Part shown: piece after piece, positions 45,303-54,238 of the stretch
Position numbering within the stretch: the stretch's first letter is position 1
Layout: each line of letters starts with the position of its first letter
Assembly: GCF_006352475.1 (NCBI RefSeq)
Contig: NZ_VCMZ01000001.1
Location: forward strand, 3,782,001 to 3,846,000
Length of the DNA: 64,000 nt
Source: Acinetobacter pullicarnis
Lineage (GTDB): Bacteria; Pseudomonadota; Gammaproteobacteria; Pseudomonadales; Moraxellaceae
Reading direction: 5' to 3'
Made by a program: the position numbers and the translations under genes
Notes under the pieces: model-generated
Database searches by the model: none
What the model saw: only the letters and a program-made list of their open reading frames with translations
Told to the model about the DNA's origin: nothing

Positions 45303-45512
45303 ATGAACCTAAATACCACAGCATCACGCAGCCATTTACAACAACTCTGCCCAGCCGATAGCACCATCGCCAAATGTTTAAACCAACTGCGTGATGCCAA
45401 AATTAGCTTTCTCAATTTGGGCAATTTAATTATTTGCCCTGAACAACGCTGTTATTTCGTTTTTCAATCGAAGCAGTTAATGCGGATTGAAATGCTAGAT
45501 GGCGTTCTATAG
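45303..45512 (+). CDS. unrecognised 69-residue protein
   Basis: A short protein without membrane segments or signal peptide, mixed polar and hydrophobic, with three cysteines spread along it. The second half (IICPEQRCYFVFQSKQLMRIEMLDG) looks like a small beta structure. It lies between creD and the RidA-like gene on the same strand, with a GAG-containing ribosome region before its ATG. I cannot name a family; existence is plausible from position and absence of overlap. Confidence 0.5.
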   Translation: MNLNTTASRSHLQQLCPADSTIAKCLNQLRDAKISFLNLGNLIICPEQRCYFVFQSKQLMRIEMLDGVL

Positions 45513-45571
45513 TTTGCAGCAGACTCAAGTTCACGTACACTGAGTCACATTATTTTATGTTGAGCAAATGC

Positions 45572-45925
45572 ATGGCTGTACAACGTTTACATGTAGAAAA
45601 GCGTTTTTCTGAAGTGGCCATTTCCGGCCATTTGGTTCATCTAGCTGGTCAATTGGCCGGTGATACCAGCGTCGGAATCCAATCACAAACTGAGCAAACT
45701 TTAGCGCTCATTGACCAATTACTGGCAGAAGCAGGTACAGATAAACATCATATTATGTCGGTGATGATTTTCTTAAAAGATATCGAGCAAGACTATACGG
45801 CAATGAATGCGGTTTGGGATGCTTGGTGTGCGGATACCCAAGCGCCACCACGTACTTGCGTTGAAGCAAAGCTGTATAGCCCTGACGTTTTGGTGGAAAT
45901 GACCGTGGTGGCTGTGAAACCCTAA
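45572..45925 (+). CDS. RidA-family protein (YjgF-type)
   Basis: A 117-residue protein of the RidA/YER057c family, starting at ATG 45572 with GAG seven bases upstream; an earlier ATG at 45557 is also in frame. It has HLVHLAGQLAGDT and QTEQTLALIDQLLAEAG, MIFLKDI, and the end APPRTCVEAKLYSPDVLVEMTVVAV, including the Arg-x-Cys-x-Glu that binds enamine or imine in related enzymes. These trimeric proteins deaminate reactive enamines. It is followed by a strong bidirectional terminator. Confidence 0.9.
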   Translation: MAVQRLHVEKRFSEVAISGHLVHLAGQLAGDTSVGIQSQTEQTLALIDQLLAEAGTDKHHIMSVMIFLKDIEQDYTAMNAVWDAWCADTQAPPRTCVEAKLYSPDVLVEMTVVAVKP

Positions 45926-45940
45926 GCACACACCAGAGAT

Positions 45941-45969
45941 AAAAAATGCATGATCATCATGCATTTTTT
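45941..45969. terminator. bidirectional terminator
   Basis: AAAAAATGCATGA and TCATGCATTTTTT form a 13-bp stem with a 3-base loop, with A and T tracts on each side. It serves the RidA-like gene and the convergent DUF2726 gene. Confidence 0.92.
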
Positions 45970-45973
45970 GCGA

Positions 45974-46513
45974 CTAACTAAAAGCACGCATTCGGGCAAT
46001 TCGTTCAGCATAAAGTGGACTAGGCTGTACAATTTGTGCAGTGCACAACTCTGAATCAGGAGCAAAGCTCTGTTTAAGCTTCAGATCTTCACATAACTGG
46101 TCGGATTCGGGAATACCAATATATCGAATCACACGATAACCGGCAGCATCTAACAGCGCATCTTGATAAGCTGCTGTTTTAGAACGTTTCATGACATTTA
46201 AATCATCAAGTGCCAAGACGGCGATAACCCGATAGTCTTGATCGAGCACGACAAAATCGGCCACCATTTTCTGGTATTTACGCCGAGTATGTAAATATTT
46301 AGTGGTTAATAAGGCATCAAAAGAGACATGTGCCAATACATATGCTTGTGGTAATGCACTCTTAACGCGGCTGAAAATCAGTTGGGCATTACTATTTAGT
46401 ACTGCTTTTTGTCGAAGTGCACTATCTTTCTGCTGTTTTCGTTGTACATGGCGATAAGCCAAAATCATAACGAGGCAGAACACTACCAAACTTGCAATAA
46501 TCATCAGATCCAT
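45974..46513 (-). CDS. DUF2726-domain membrane-anchored protein
   Basis: A 179-residue protein with one N-terminal helix (about 3-20) and a cytoplasmic or membrane-adjacent DUF2726 domain (about 45-155). The pattern VLAHVSFDALL, KYQKMVADFVVLDQDYRVIAVLALDD and AGYRVIRYIG is typical of this nuclease-related fold (restriction-endonuclease-like core). The function is not known. It converges with the RidA-like gene. Confidence 0.82.
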   Translation of the reverse strand: MDLMIIASLVVFCLVMILAYRHVQRKQQKDSALRQKAVLNSNAQLIFSRVKSALPQAYVLAHVSFDALLTTKYLHTRRKYQKMVADFVVLDQDYRVIAVLALDDLNVMKRSKTAAYQDALLDAAGYRVIRYIGIPESDQLCEDLKLKQSFAPDSELCTAQIVQPSPLYAERIARMRAFS

Positions 46514-46963
46514 TCCGATTACCTCATATCGTTATAATTGATCCTTCGGTTTCTCAACCTTTATTTTTATCAATTATACTGTCGAATTATTTAATTTAAA
46601 TATTACTTAAGCCTAAGACACAATTGCGATATCTTCCTTTCAATTGAATCACCAAAGTCTCTAAAATAAGACCTTCTATACTTTTTTTAATATTACTTAG
46701 AAGCAACTCAAATTCTATTATTATAATGTTACACGTAAATGAACAAAGCTTCAAAATACTGTTATACCGACATCAAGATTAAAAAACAACCACATTTTCC
46801 AAAGAATGATTAACTTAATACTCTTTTATTCTATGCTTTCCACTAATTCAGCAAGCTTTTATATCGCGATCGTGATGTACAGAACACTGTAATATAACCT
46901 TCATAAAATTATTAAATCGCATTGCCAAGCAAGTTAAGTCGACCATCCATTCCCCGAAATTTC
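46514..46963. other. AT-rich gap before the ygiQ terminator
   Basis: About 450 bases without a convincing open frame. It contains the upstream region of the DUF2726 gene. A short transcript ending at the 46964-46995 hairpin on the plus strand cannot be excluded, but I see no clear promoter for one. Confidence 0.45.
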
Positions 46964-46995
46964 AAAAGCCCAACCTCGATTGGGGTTGGGCTTTT
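46964..46995 (-). terminator. terminator of ygiQ
   Basis: AAAAGCCCAACC (46964-46975) pairs with GGTTGGGCTTTT (46984-46995), a strong GC-rich stem with A/T runs on both sides, 32 bases after the ygiQ stop on the minus strand. Confidence 0.92.
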
Positions 46996-47026
46996 CTTTT
47001 TCAGCAGAATTTAAACTTTTCCTGCT

Positions 47027-49429
47027 TTAACTTTTGGCTTTAGTTTTAAATGGACCTTGGCCTTTTGTCGGTTTACGGCTTTGACGCTGCTGTGTCTCAC
47101 CTGTTTCACGTGGAGGCAAACCAGTGTGTTGCGTCAAAATTTGACCTTTTTTCGGCTGACGTGAACGCTGCGTATTATTTTGATCACGTGAATCATTGTG
47201 GCGTTTTTGCGAATCACCTGCCGCACTCGAATTCTTTTTACGTGCAGCCTTGTAATCCCCTTCCACACTTTGTGGCTGATAAGTCGGAATTAAATGCTGC
47301 TTCGAGTTACCAATTAAATCGGCACGCCCCATGTCTTTTAAGGCTTGACGCAGCAATGGCCAGTTGTTGGCATCGTGGTAGCGTAAAAATGCTTTGTGCA
47401 AGCGACGACGCTTATCCCCTTTGACGATATCCACATCTTCGGTATAACGCGCCACCTTGGCCAACGGATTTTTCAAGGTGTGATACATGGTGGTGGCTGT
47501 GGCCATTGGCGATGGATAGAAGGTCTGTACCTGATCGGCACGGAAATTATTTTTCTTGAGCCAAATCGCCAAGTTCATCATGTCATAGTCAGTCGTACCC
47601 GGATGCGCAGCAATAAAATAAGGAATTAAATATTGCTCTTTACCCGCTTCTTTACTGAAACGCTCAAACATTTGCTTAAAGCGATCATAAGCACCAATGC
47701 CAGGTTTCATCATCTTCGACAATGGCCCTTTTTCGGTATGCTCTGGCGCAATTTTTAAATAGCCGCCCACATGATGCTGTACCAACTCTTTGACATATTC
47801 AGGATTGAGTACCGCCAAGTCATAACGTAAACCTGAACTCACCAAGATTTTTTTGATCCCCGGCAGTGATCGCGCTTTGCGGTATAACTGGGTCAGTGGT
47901 GCATGATCAGTATGTAAGTTTTGACATACCCCCGGATAAACACACGATGGCTTACGGCAATTTTTTTCAATTTCAGGATCTTTACACTGCAAACGGTACA
48001 TATTGGCTGTTGGACCACCAAGATCGGAAATAATCCCGGTAAAGCCCGGTGCCGTATCACGAATTTTTTCGACTTCACGTAAAATCGATTCTTCTGAACG
48101 GTTTTGAATAATTCGACCTTCATGTTCCGTAATCGAACAGAAAGTACAACCGCCAAAACAGCCACGCATAATGTTGACCGAAAACTTAATCATGTCAAAA
48201 GCAGGAAAACGTGCCTGACCATAGGACGGATGTGGCATACGTACATAAGGCAGATCGAACACATAGTCCATTTCTTCGGTGGTCAATGGAATCGGTGGTG
48301 GGTTCAACCACACATCACGCTCGCCATGACGCTGCACCAATGCACGCGCATTACCCGGATTGGTTTCTAAATGCAAAATACGGTTGGCATGTGCATATAG
48401 CACGGGATCTTCGGTTACCTGTTCAAAGTCAGGGAGACGAATCACCGCCAATTCACGTGGTGGCAGTTTATGTTTAATTGCCTTACTTTTCGCAGGCTGT
48501 AACTGCACAATTTGAGTGTCCGCGGCAAGTCCATCACCAGCACGTACGATGGGATTACTGACCAATTCTTTTTGGAAATTTTGATATTTGGTTTGGCTAT
48601 TGCCTTTGTCTTTTTCGATTTCACAACCATCAAGATCTTCAGTCATCACATAAGGATTGATGATGGGATCAACACGGCCAACGCTGTCGACATCATTCGA
48701 CGCGATTTCTACAAATTTGGCTTTAGAAGCACGATTATGTTTATTAATAATAAATGCGGTGCCACGTACATCGGTAATCTCAGTGATTTTCTCACCACGT
48801 GCCAGACGATGCATCACTTCGACAATGGAACGCTCGCCATTACCGTACATCAGCAAATCAGCTTTTGAGTCCATTAAAATCGAGCGACGAACTTTATCCG
48901 ACCAATAATCATAATGTGCAATACGGCGCAATGAACCTTCAATTCCACCTAATAGTACTGGCGTATCTGGGAAAGCTTCACGACAACGTTGGCAATAGAC
49001 TGTGGCAGCACGGTCAGGACGTTTGTTTGGCAAGTTATCGGGTGAATAAGCATCATCAGAACGGATTTTACGATCGGCCGTATAACGGTTAATCATTGAA
49101 TCCATATTGCCTGCGGTAACCCCCCAAGCGATGGTCGGCTGCCCCAATATGCGGAAAGCCTCGACATTGGTCCAATCTGGTTGCGCAATAATCCCGACGC
49201 GAAAGCCTTGTGCTTCAAGCACACGACCAATAATCCCTGACACAAAAGAAGGATGGTCGATATAAGCATCGCCACAGACCAAAATGAAATCACATGCATC
49301 CCAGCCCAGTTCGTCCATTTCAGCACGCGACATTGGCAAAAATGGGGCCGGTTCAAAGCAAGATGCCCAATATTTGTCATAATCAAATAGCGCCTTTGGC
49401 GCAGTCTGAGCGGTATAAGCGGTCGACAT
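47027..49429 (-). CDS. ygiQ: YgiQ-family radical SAM protein
   Basis: An 800-residue radical SAM protein. The cluster motif is [11 protein letters not shown] (CxxxCxxC), followed by SITEHEGR; the N-terminal part has the cobalamin-domain-like start and [16 protein letters not shown]. The C-terminal quarter is basic and low complexity ([13 protein letters not shown] ... [15 protein letters not shown]), as in other YgiQ proteins. The reaction is not known. It is a single gene, with a strong terminator after it. Confidence 0.93.
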   Translation of the reverse strand: MSTAYTAQTAPKALFDYDKYWASCFEPAPFLPMSRAEMDELGWDACDFILVCGDAYIDHPSFVSGIIGRVLEAQGFRVGIIAQPDWTNVEAFRILGQPTIAWGVTAGNMDSMINRYTADRKIRSDDAYSPDNLPNKRPDRAATVYCQRCREAFPDTPVLLGGIEGSLRRIAHYDYWSDKVRRSILMDSKADLLMYGNGERSIVEVMHRLARGEKITEITDVRGTAFIINKHNRASKAKFVEIASNDVDSVGRVDPIINPYVMTEDLDGCEIEKDKGNSQTKYQNFQKELVSNPIVRAGDGLAADTQIVQLQPAKSKAIKHKLPPRELAVIRLPDFEQVTEDPVLYAHANRILHLETNPGNARALVQRHGERDVWLNPPPIPLTTEEMDYVFDLPYVRMPHPSYGQARFPAFDMIKFSVNIMRGCFGGCTFCSITEHEGRIIQNRSEESILREVEKIRDTAPGFTGIISDLGGPTANMYRLQCKDPEIEKNCRKPSCVYPGVCQNLHTDHAPLTQLYRKARSLPGIKKILVSSGLRYDLAVLNPEYVKELVQHHVGGYLKIAPEHTEKGPLSKMMKPGIGAYDRFKQMFERFSKEAGKEQYLIPYFIAAHPGTTDYDMMNLAIWLKKNNFRADQVQTFYPSPMATATTMYHTLKNPLAKVARYTEDVDIVKGDKRRRLHKAFLRYHDANNWPLLRQALKDMGRADLIGNSKQHLIPTYQPQSVEGDYKAARKKNSSAAGDSQKRHNDSRDQNNTQRSRQPKKGQILTQHTGLPPRETGETQQRQSRKPTKGQGPFKTKAKS

Positions 49430-49556
49430 ACTTAAATAATCTCGATGGGTATAGACGCACGGTCAGATTGATCGTGCTGAAAGCCGCTCATTCTAACATG
49501 AAATTTACTCAGGTTGTGCGTATGAAAAACAGACAATTTAAAATAATACCCGCCAT

Positions 49557-49608
49557 AAAAAAGCACCATGCTCACCGTAAGAATATTCAAAACGGTACAG
49601 CATGATGC
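49557..49608 (-). terminator. terminator of the P-type ATPase gene
   Basis: A long stem (GCACCATGCT at 49563-49572 with AGCATGATGC at 49599-49608, extended by ACCGT/ACGGT) is followed on the minus strand by a run of six or more T. It lies about 25 bases after the ATPase stop. Confidence 0.85.
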
Positions 49609-49630
49609 TTTGGTTTCGGTTTAGATCTGC

Positions 49631-52141
49631 TTAAACTTTACGCAACAATCTCAAACCATTCGCCACCACCAACAAACTCACCCCGACATCGGCAAACACC
49701 GCCATCCACATGGTGCCTAAGTTCATCATGGTGAGTATCAAGAACACCAGTTTGGTAATCAAGGCCAAGCTAATGTTCTGCACCAAAATTTGATGGGTCT
49801 TTTTCGATAAGCGAATAAAGTTCGGAATTTTACGTAGATCATCATCCATCAAGGCGACATCGGCAGTTTCAATCGCCACATCACTGCCCATGGTACCCAT
49901 CGCAAAGCCAATATCGGCACGGGCTAAAGCAGGCGCATCGTTAATTCCATCCCCCACCATGCCAATGTTACTTGTGTCGGCATAACTGGCCACCAAATTA
50001 AGCTTATCTTCAGGTAATAAATTACCTTTGGCATCATTCATACCGACTTGCGCTGCAATGACGTTGACCGTGTGTGCGTTATCGCCACTGAGCATTAAGG
50101 TTTTCACCCCAAGCTGCTCTAAGTCGGCAATCGCTTCAGCACTGCTGGCTTTGACGGTGTCTGCCACGGCAACCAAGGCCATCACTTGCTGATCTTTGGC
50201 AAACAACACCACGGTTTTACCTTGTTGCTCACATGCGGTAATTTGCGCTTCTAATTCGTCTGAACAATAGTCTAAATCGTGAATTAAACGATGGTTACCG
50301 AGCCAATAGGTCACGCCATCAATTACACCACGGGTCCCACGGCCAGCCAAGGCGGTAAATGCATCTACTTCAAAATAAGCTTGTTTCGTGCTATCCGCCT
50401 GTACCATCGCTTGTGAAACAGGGTGGTCTGAGCGACTGGCAAGACTGAGCAGTAATCTGGTGACCTGTGCTGCATCACCAGTCAACACTTGGAAATCCGT
50501 TTGTTTTGGTTGACCATGTGTGATGGTTCCGGTTTTATCGAAGGCTAAATATTTGAGTAAACGGCCTTGTTCTAAATAGACCCCACCTTTGATCAAAATA
50601 CCCTGACGCGCAGCTGCAGCTAAACCACTGACCACGGTTACTGGAGTTGAAATCACCAACGCACATGGACATGCGATCACCAAAATCACCAGTGCTTTAT
50701 AAATCCAGTCGAACCAAACCCCGCCCATCAACAAGGGTGGAATCACTGCAATTAAGATCGCGAAGATAAACACCAACGGGGTATAAACTTTGGCAAAACG
50801 ATCGACAAAACGCTGGGTTGGCGCTTTTTCACCTTGGGCACTTTCAACTGCATGGATAATCCGCGCCAAGGTGGTGTTATCTGCACCCGCAGTCACGCGA
50901 TATTCAAAAGAACCTGATTCATTGATGGTACCGGCAAAAATAGGGTCGCCTTCAGCCTTATCGACCGGCAGACTTTCACCGGTAATCGGTGCTTGATTAA
51001 TACTAGACTGGCCTTTGCTGATCACGCCATCGAGACCAATACGCTCGCCCGGTTTTACCCGCACGATATTGCCCAGTTCAACTTGATCGGCATTGACAGT
51101 GAGCCATTGACCATCCGCTTGTAAGACAGTGACTTGCTCAGGTGCAAGCTCCATCAACTGACTAATCGCATTACGCGCACGTGCCAATGACTTCGCTTCA
51201 ATCAACTCTGCTAGTGAGAACAGCACCATCACCATGGCCGCTTCTGGGAAATGCCCAATCAACACCGCACCCGTCACGGCGATACTCATTAATGCATTAA
51301 TATTTAGATTGAAGTTCTTAACCGCGATCAAACCTTTTTTATAGGTTCCGATCCCAGATAAAGCAATCGCAATCACACTGACTAAAATGGTAAACCACGT
51401 CGGTAAACTGATCCAATCACCGACTTCTGCGGCAAAGGCAAAACAACCAGCCAGTGCCAATAGCCAAACCGATTGCTGTTTTTCAACTGGCGCTTGTTCA
51501 AACTTTCCTTGCTCATTGGCAAGTTCAGGATCAAAGCCCAGCTCTTTTACTGCTTTCACAATTTCAGGCAAAGCCGCAGGTTGATGCAACACCGTTAAAA
51601 CCCGTTGCATCAAATTAAAATCGAGTTCAATCACGCTTGGCATCTTGCCCAATTTGTTCTGAATCAGACCTTCTTCCGTCGGACAATCCATCTGCATGAT
51701 GCGCATGGAGGTGCGTAAATACTCACCCTCTTGTTGTGATGCCTTTAGTGTGACAGGAACTGCATGCTGATGACTTGAACCACCACAGCAACTCGACGGT
51801 TGCGCTGCCGCATTGGTATGGGTTGCGCCAGCAGCTGAATGGCTGTCTTGGCAAGGTTCAGATTGAGATCCATGTTTTTGATTTTGATCGTGCGCGTGAC
51901 TGTGCTTATGTTCGTGACTGTGCTTATGTTCGTGATTATGCGTATGGCCGTGGCTATGATCCTGCTGATGTGCTTGATCCGCCTTTAGTTTTTTATTTGA
52001 ACCACAGCACCCACTCGCCTGTGCGGGTGTGGCCGTTAAATCATGGGCATGTTCTGGTTGAGATGGGGTCGATCCACAACATGATGATTTATTTTGTGGC
52101 AGCTCTTTTTCTGGCACGACTGCTTTGGTTTTTTCGCTCAT
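49631..52141 (-). CDS. Zn/Cd/Pb-exporting P-type ATPase with His- and Cys-rich N-terminus
   Basis: An 836-residue PIB-type ATPase starting at ATG 52141, with GGGGA six bases upstream; a longer frame would run into cadR and is rejected. The core has the CPC metal channel (IACPCALVIST), the phosphorylated DKTGT (FDKTGTITHG), SDHPVSQA and GDGINDAPAL. The N-terminus is unusual: three CCG clusters (SSCCGS, GCCGS, SSCCGG) and a long His-rich stretch (repeated HxH units) precede a degenerate metal-binding domain with MDCPTEE, as in Zn/Cd/Pb pumps, not the GMxCxxC of copper pumps. It moves metal from cytoplasm to periplasm. It is divergent from cadR across a MerR-type promoter and probably controlled by it. 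Confidence 0.93.
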   Translation of the reverse strand: MSEKTKAVVPEKELPQNKSSCCGSTPSQPEHAHDLTATPAQASGCCGSNKKLKADQAHQQDHSHGHTHNHEHKHSHEHKHSHAHDQNQKHGSQSEPCQDSHSAAGATHTNAAAQPSSCCGGSSHQHAVPVTLKASQQEGEYLRTSMRIMQMDCPTEEGLIQNKLGKMPSVIELDFNLMQRVLTVLHQPAALPEIVKAVKELGFDPELANEQGKFEQAPVEKQQSVWLLALAGCFAFAAEVGDWISLPTWFTILVSVIAIALSGIGTYKKGLIAVKNFNLNINALMSIAVTGAVLIGHFPEAAMVMVLFSLAELIEAKSLARARNAISQLMELAPEQVTVLQADGQWLTVNADQVELGNIVRVKPGERIGLDGVISKGQSSINQAPITGESLPVDKAEGDPIFAGTINESGSFEYRVTAGADNTTLARIIHAVESAQGEKAPTQRFVDRFAKVYTPLVFIFAILIAVIPPLLMGGVWFDWIYKALVILVIACPCALVISTPVTVVSGLAAAARQGILIKGGVYLEQGRLLKYLAFDKTGTITHGQPKQTDFQVLTGDAAQVTRLLLSLASRSDHPVSQAMVQADSTKQAYFEVDAFTALAGRGTRGVIDGVTYWLGNHRLIHDLDYCSDELEAQITACEQQGKTVVLFAKDQQVMALVAVADTVKASSAEAIADLEQLGVKTLMLSGDNAHTVNVIAAQVGMNDAKGNLLPEDKLNLVASYADTSNIGMVGDGINDAPALARADIGFAMGTMGSDVAIETADVALMDDDLRKIPNFIRLSKKTHQILVQNISLALITKLVFLILTMMNLGTMWMAVFADVGVSLLVVANGLRLLRKV

Positions 52142-52169
52142 GATTAATCCCCATTGATGTTGTGCTACT

Positions 52170-52200
52170 ATTAAATACCCTGAAGTAACTTCAGACTCAA
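52170..52200 (-). promoter_or_regulatory. MerR/CadR-type promoter and operator
   Basis: On the minus strand, -35 TTGAGT (52195-52200) and -10 TTTAAT (52170-52175) are 19 bases apart, the stretched spacing of MerR-controlled promoters. Between them is the perfect 15-base palindrome CTGAAGTAACTTCAG (52180-52194). It should drive the ATPase gene when CadR binds Cd2+, Pb2+ or Zn2+, and the same site probably controls cadR itself. Confidence 0.9.
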
Positions 52201-52213
52201 GCAGAACATTCAA

Positions 52214-52672
52214 ATGAAAATTGGTGAAGTTGCACAACAAGTCGGCTGTAGCGTTGAAACCATTCGCTTTTATGAAAAAGAAGGTCTGCTGCAAAAAGCC
52301 TTACGCAATACAGAAAATAATTATCGCGACTATCAACAGCAGCATTTAGAGCGTTTGCGCTTTATTCGTCGTTGCCGATCTCTGGGTATGACCCACGATG
52401 AGGTTCGCGTTTTGTTAGCAGCAAAGCAAAATCAAGATGATTGCCATAGCGTCAATGAGCTGGTTGAAGTGCATTTGCAACATGTACAGCAACGTATTCA
52501 AGAATTACATTTGCTTGAACAAGAGTTAGAACTGTTAAAAGCCCAATGCCAAGACTCTCGATCCGTCGCATCCTGTGGTATTTTGCGTGAATTAGAACGT
52601 GTCGCCCCCATCGCTGAAGGCAATGACAGCATTCATAGTCAACAGGTTTGCCGCACCAAACACACTGAATGA
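52214..52672 (+). CDS. cadR: Cd(II)/Pb(II)-responsive MerR-family regulator
   Basis: A 152-residue MerR-type activator. The N-terminal winged helix is MKIGEVAQQVGCSVETIRFYEKEGLL and the arm contains NNYRDY. A dimerisation helix follows (about 80-120) with C81 in DDCHSV. A C-terminal metal loop contains CQDSRSVASCGIL. The cysteine pattern fits CadR/PbrR regulators. It ends with a His-containing tail (CRTKHTE). It is divergent from the metal ATPase and the operator lies in the 72-base gap. Confidence 0.9.
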   Translation: MKIGEVAQQVGCSVETIRFYEKEGLLQKALRNTENNYRDYQQQHLERLRFIRRCRSLGMTHDEVRVLLAAKQNQDDCHSVNELVEVHLQHVQQRIQELHLLEQELELLKAQCQDSRSVASCGILRELERVAPIAEGNDSIHSQQVCRTKHTE

Positions 52673-52711
52673 CTGGGCTTGCCAGATGACATCAAGCCCG
52701 TATTCAAATAT

Positions 52712-53929
52712 TTAAGCTTTGCTTTCGATTGGTGATTTCATTTTCATTGCCAAGAAAATTCCCAGTAGCAACAAAAGACTGACTTCAATCCCGACCCCTT
52801 GCCAACCCGAATATTCCCAAGTTAAACCACTACTACTGCCCAACACACTCGAACCTAAGTAATAGCAGAATAAATACAGCGAAGAACCCACGGCACGGTA
52901 TTGCAACGACTGCACAGAAACCCAACTGCTGGCGGTCGAATGCGCTGCAAAAAATGCAAAAGTGAAAATCAGCAGGCCCAGTAAAATGCCCCATACTGAA
53001 GGTATCAGCATGATCCACATCCCGATCAACATGGTCAGTAGCATCGCAGGCAATACTTTTTCACGGCCATATTTGCGGCTCCAACTCGCGGCTCTCGGTG
53101 AGCTGTAAATCCCCGATAAATAGGCAATCGAAATCAGCCCGATCCAAGTTTGAGACAGCGCATACGGCTGTTCCAACAGGTGATAACTAATATAGTTAAA
53201 CACGCTGACAAAACAGCCCATCAAAATAAAGCCTTGAGCGAACAAAAGCCTTAACTTTGCATCCGCTAGATTTTTTCTAAATGAGGTGACTAAACGACCC
53301 AACCCAATCGGATAGGGTTTAAAATGTTTGGATGCTGGTAAGGCCCAATAAAACACCAATGCAATCAGCACATTGATACAACCAATCACAAATGTCGCCG
53401 CTTGCCATGAAATAAAGTCCATCAATACGCCGGCAATCAAACGCCCACTCATCCCCCCAATCGCAGTGCCAGAAATATATAAGCCCATGGCAAAACCCAC
53501 ATCTTTTTCTGCGATTTCTTCACCGATATAAGTCATCGCCACCGATGCCACGCCACTGACCGCCAAACCAATCAGCATTCGGGTCAACAGAAAAACTTCC
53601 CAAACCGGAAAAAGTGAGCTGATTAATAATAAAGTTGCGGTAGAGAATAGCGAGATCGCCATAATCGATTTTCGGCCATAACGGTCTGAAATCAACCCAG
53701 CAAAAATCAGCCCCAATGCCAAAGCAATGGTTGAAAAAGAAAGCGGTAAGCTACTCTGTGCCGGGCTCACCTGAAAGAACTTTGCCAAAAAGGGCATCAT
53801 CGGTTGCACACAATACAACGAGGAAAAAACTGCAAAACCGGCAAGGAATAAGGAGAGTAAAATCGCACGAAATGGGCGAGTACCATATTCTATATACGCT
53901 GCGGCGGCGTTGGATTCAGACATAAACAC
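52712..53929 (-). CDS. YnfM-like major facilitator transporter
   Basis: A 405-residue major facilitator with twelve helices. It aligns well with E. coli YnfM: LYCVQPMMPFLAKFF, GLISDRYGRKSIM, GLAVSGVASVAMTYIGEEI, GLYISGTAIGGMSGRLIAGVL and SSLYLFCYYLGSSVLG. YnfM is a putative sugar or drug efflux protein of undefined substrate. The gene is convergent with cadR, 39 bases from its stop, and stands alone. Start could be M1 or M3. Confidence 0.88.
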   Translation of the reverse strand: MFMSESNAAAAYIEYGTRPFRAILLSLFLAGFAVFSSLYCVQPMMPFLAKFFQVSPAQSSLPLSFSTIALALGLIFAGLISDRYGRKSIMAISLFSTATLLLISSLFPVWEVFLLTRMLIGLAVSGVASVAMTYIGEEIAEKDVGFAMGLYISGTAIGGMSGRLIAGVLMDFISWQAATFVIGCINVLIALVFYWALPASKHFKPYPIGLGRLVTSFRKNLADAKLRLLFAQGFILMGCFVSVFNYISYHLLEQPYALSQTWIGLISIAYLSGIYSSPRAASWSRKYGREKVLPAMLLTMLIGMWIMLIPSVWGILLGLLIFTFAFFAAHSTASSWVSVQSLQYRAVGSSLYLFCYYLGSSVLGSSSGLTWEYSGWQGVGIEVSLLLLLGIFLAMKMKSPIESKA

Positions 53930-54059
53930 TCCTAAGCAGAACAGAAGTATACGCCTATTTTTTTAAGTCCCTGTCATGTAACACCAAATTATGGCTCATC
54001 TTTTCCAAAGCAGCGGACTCCTTTAAAATCAACACCTGAATTATGCGACACAACACTCC

Positions 54060-54205
54060 CTCCTGTGACAAAGGAAGGTTGGAAGGGACTGCTTTAGATG
54101 GTCATCTATAGATCGAAAGCTGGGTAAATACCGATGCCCAGTGGGGGAAAGCGGCTTAGGGGTGAACGCATAAACCCGAACACGGATGACGTTGTTCGGG
54201 TTTAA
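54060..54205. ncRNA. candidate structured RNA of unknown type
   Basis: Between the YnfM-like gene and the esterase-like lipoprotein there is a GC-richer, non-coding segment full of nested inverted repeats. TAGATG-GT-CATCTA is at 54095-54108. CTGGG...CCCAG is at 54120-54124 with 54137-54141. A perfect 11-bp stem with a 10-base loop is at 54172-54182 with 54193-54203. Runs such as GGGGGAAAGCGG and GGGGTGAACGC add GC-rich single-stranded candidates. No known RNA family could be recognised and the strand is not decided. The last hairpin could alternatively be just a terminator for the esterase-like gene. Confidence 0.4.
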
Positions 54206-54238
54206 AGATCATGCTGAGATTTTAATGCGTTTTTTTGC

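Noticed and set aside
46700-46995. A small RNA ending at the 46964-46995 hairpin
   Set aside because: No clear promoter on the plus strand, and the hairpin is well explained as the ygiQ terminator.
48512-48868. A 118-codon plus-strand open frame inside ygiQ
   Set aside because: Antisense to a well-conserved radical SAM gene; no independent signal.
51870-51980. Short tandem repeat near 51.9 kb
   Set aside because: It is the coding sequence for the repeated HxH units in the ATPase N-terminus rather than an independent repeat element.
52142-52294. N-terminal extension of the P-type ATPase by 51 residues
   Set aside because: It runs through the promoter/operator and into the cadR gene; the ATG at 52141 has a good ribosome site.
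54060-54205. RNase P RNA, tmRNA, 6S RNA or a known riboswitch
   Set aside because: None of the conserved cores I know could be aligned; reported only as an unclassified structured region.
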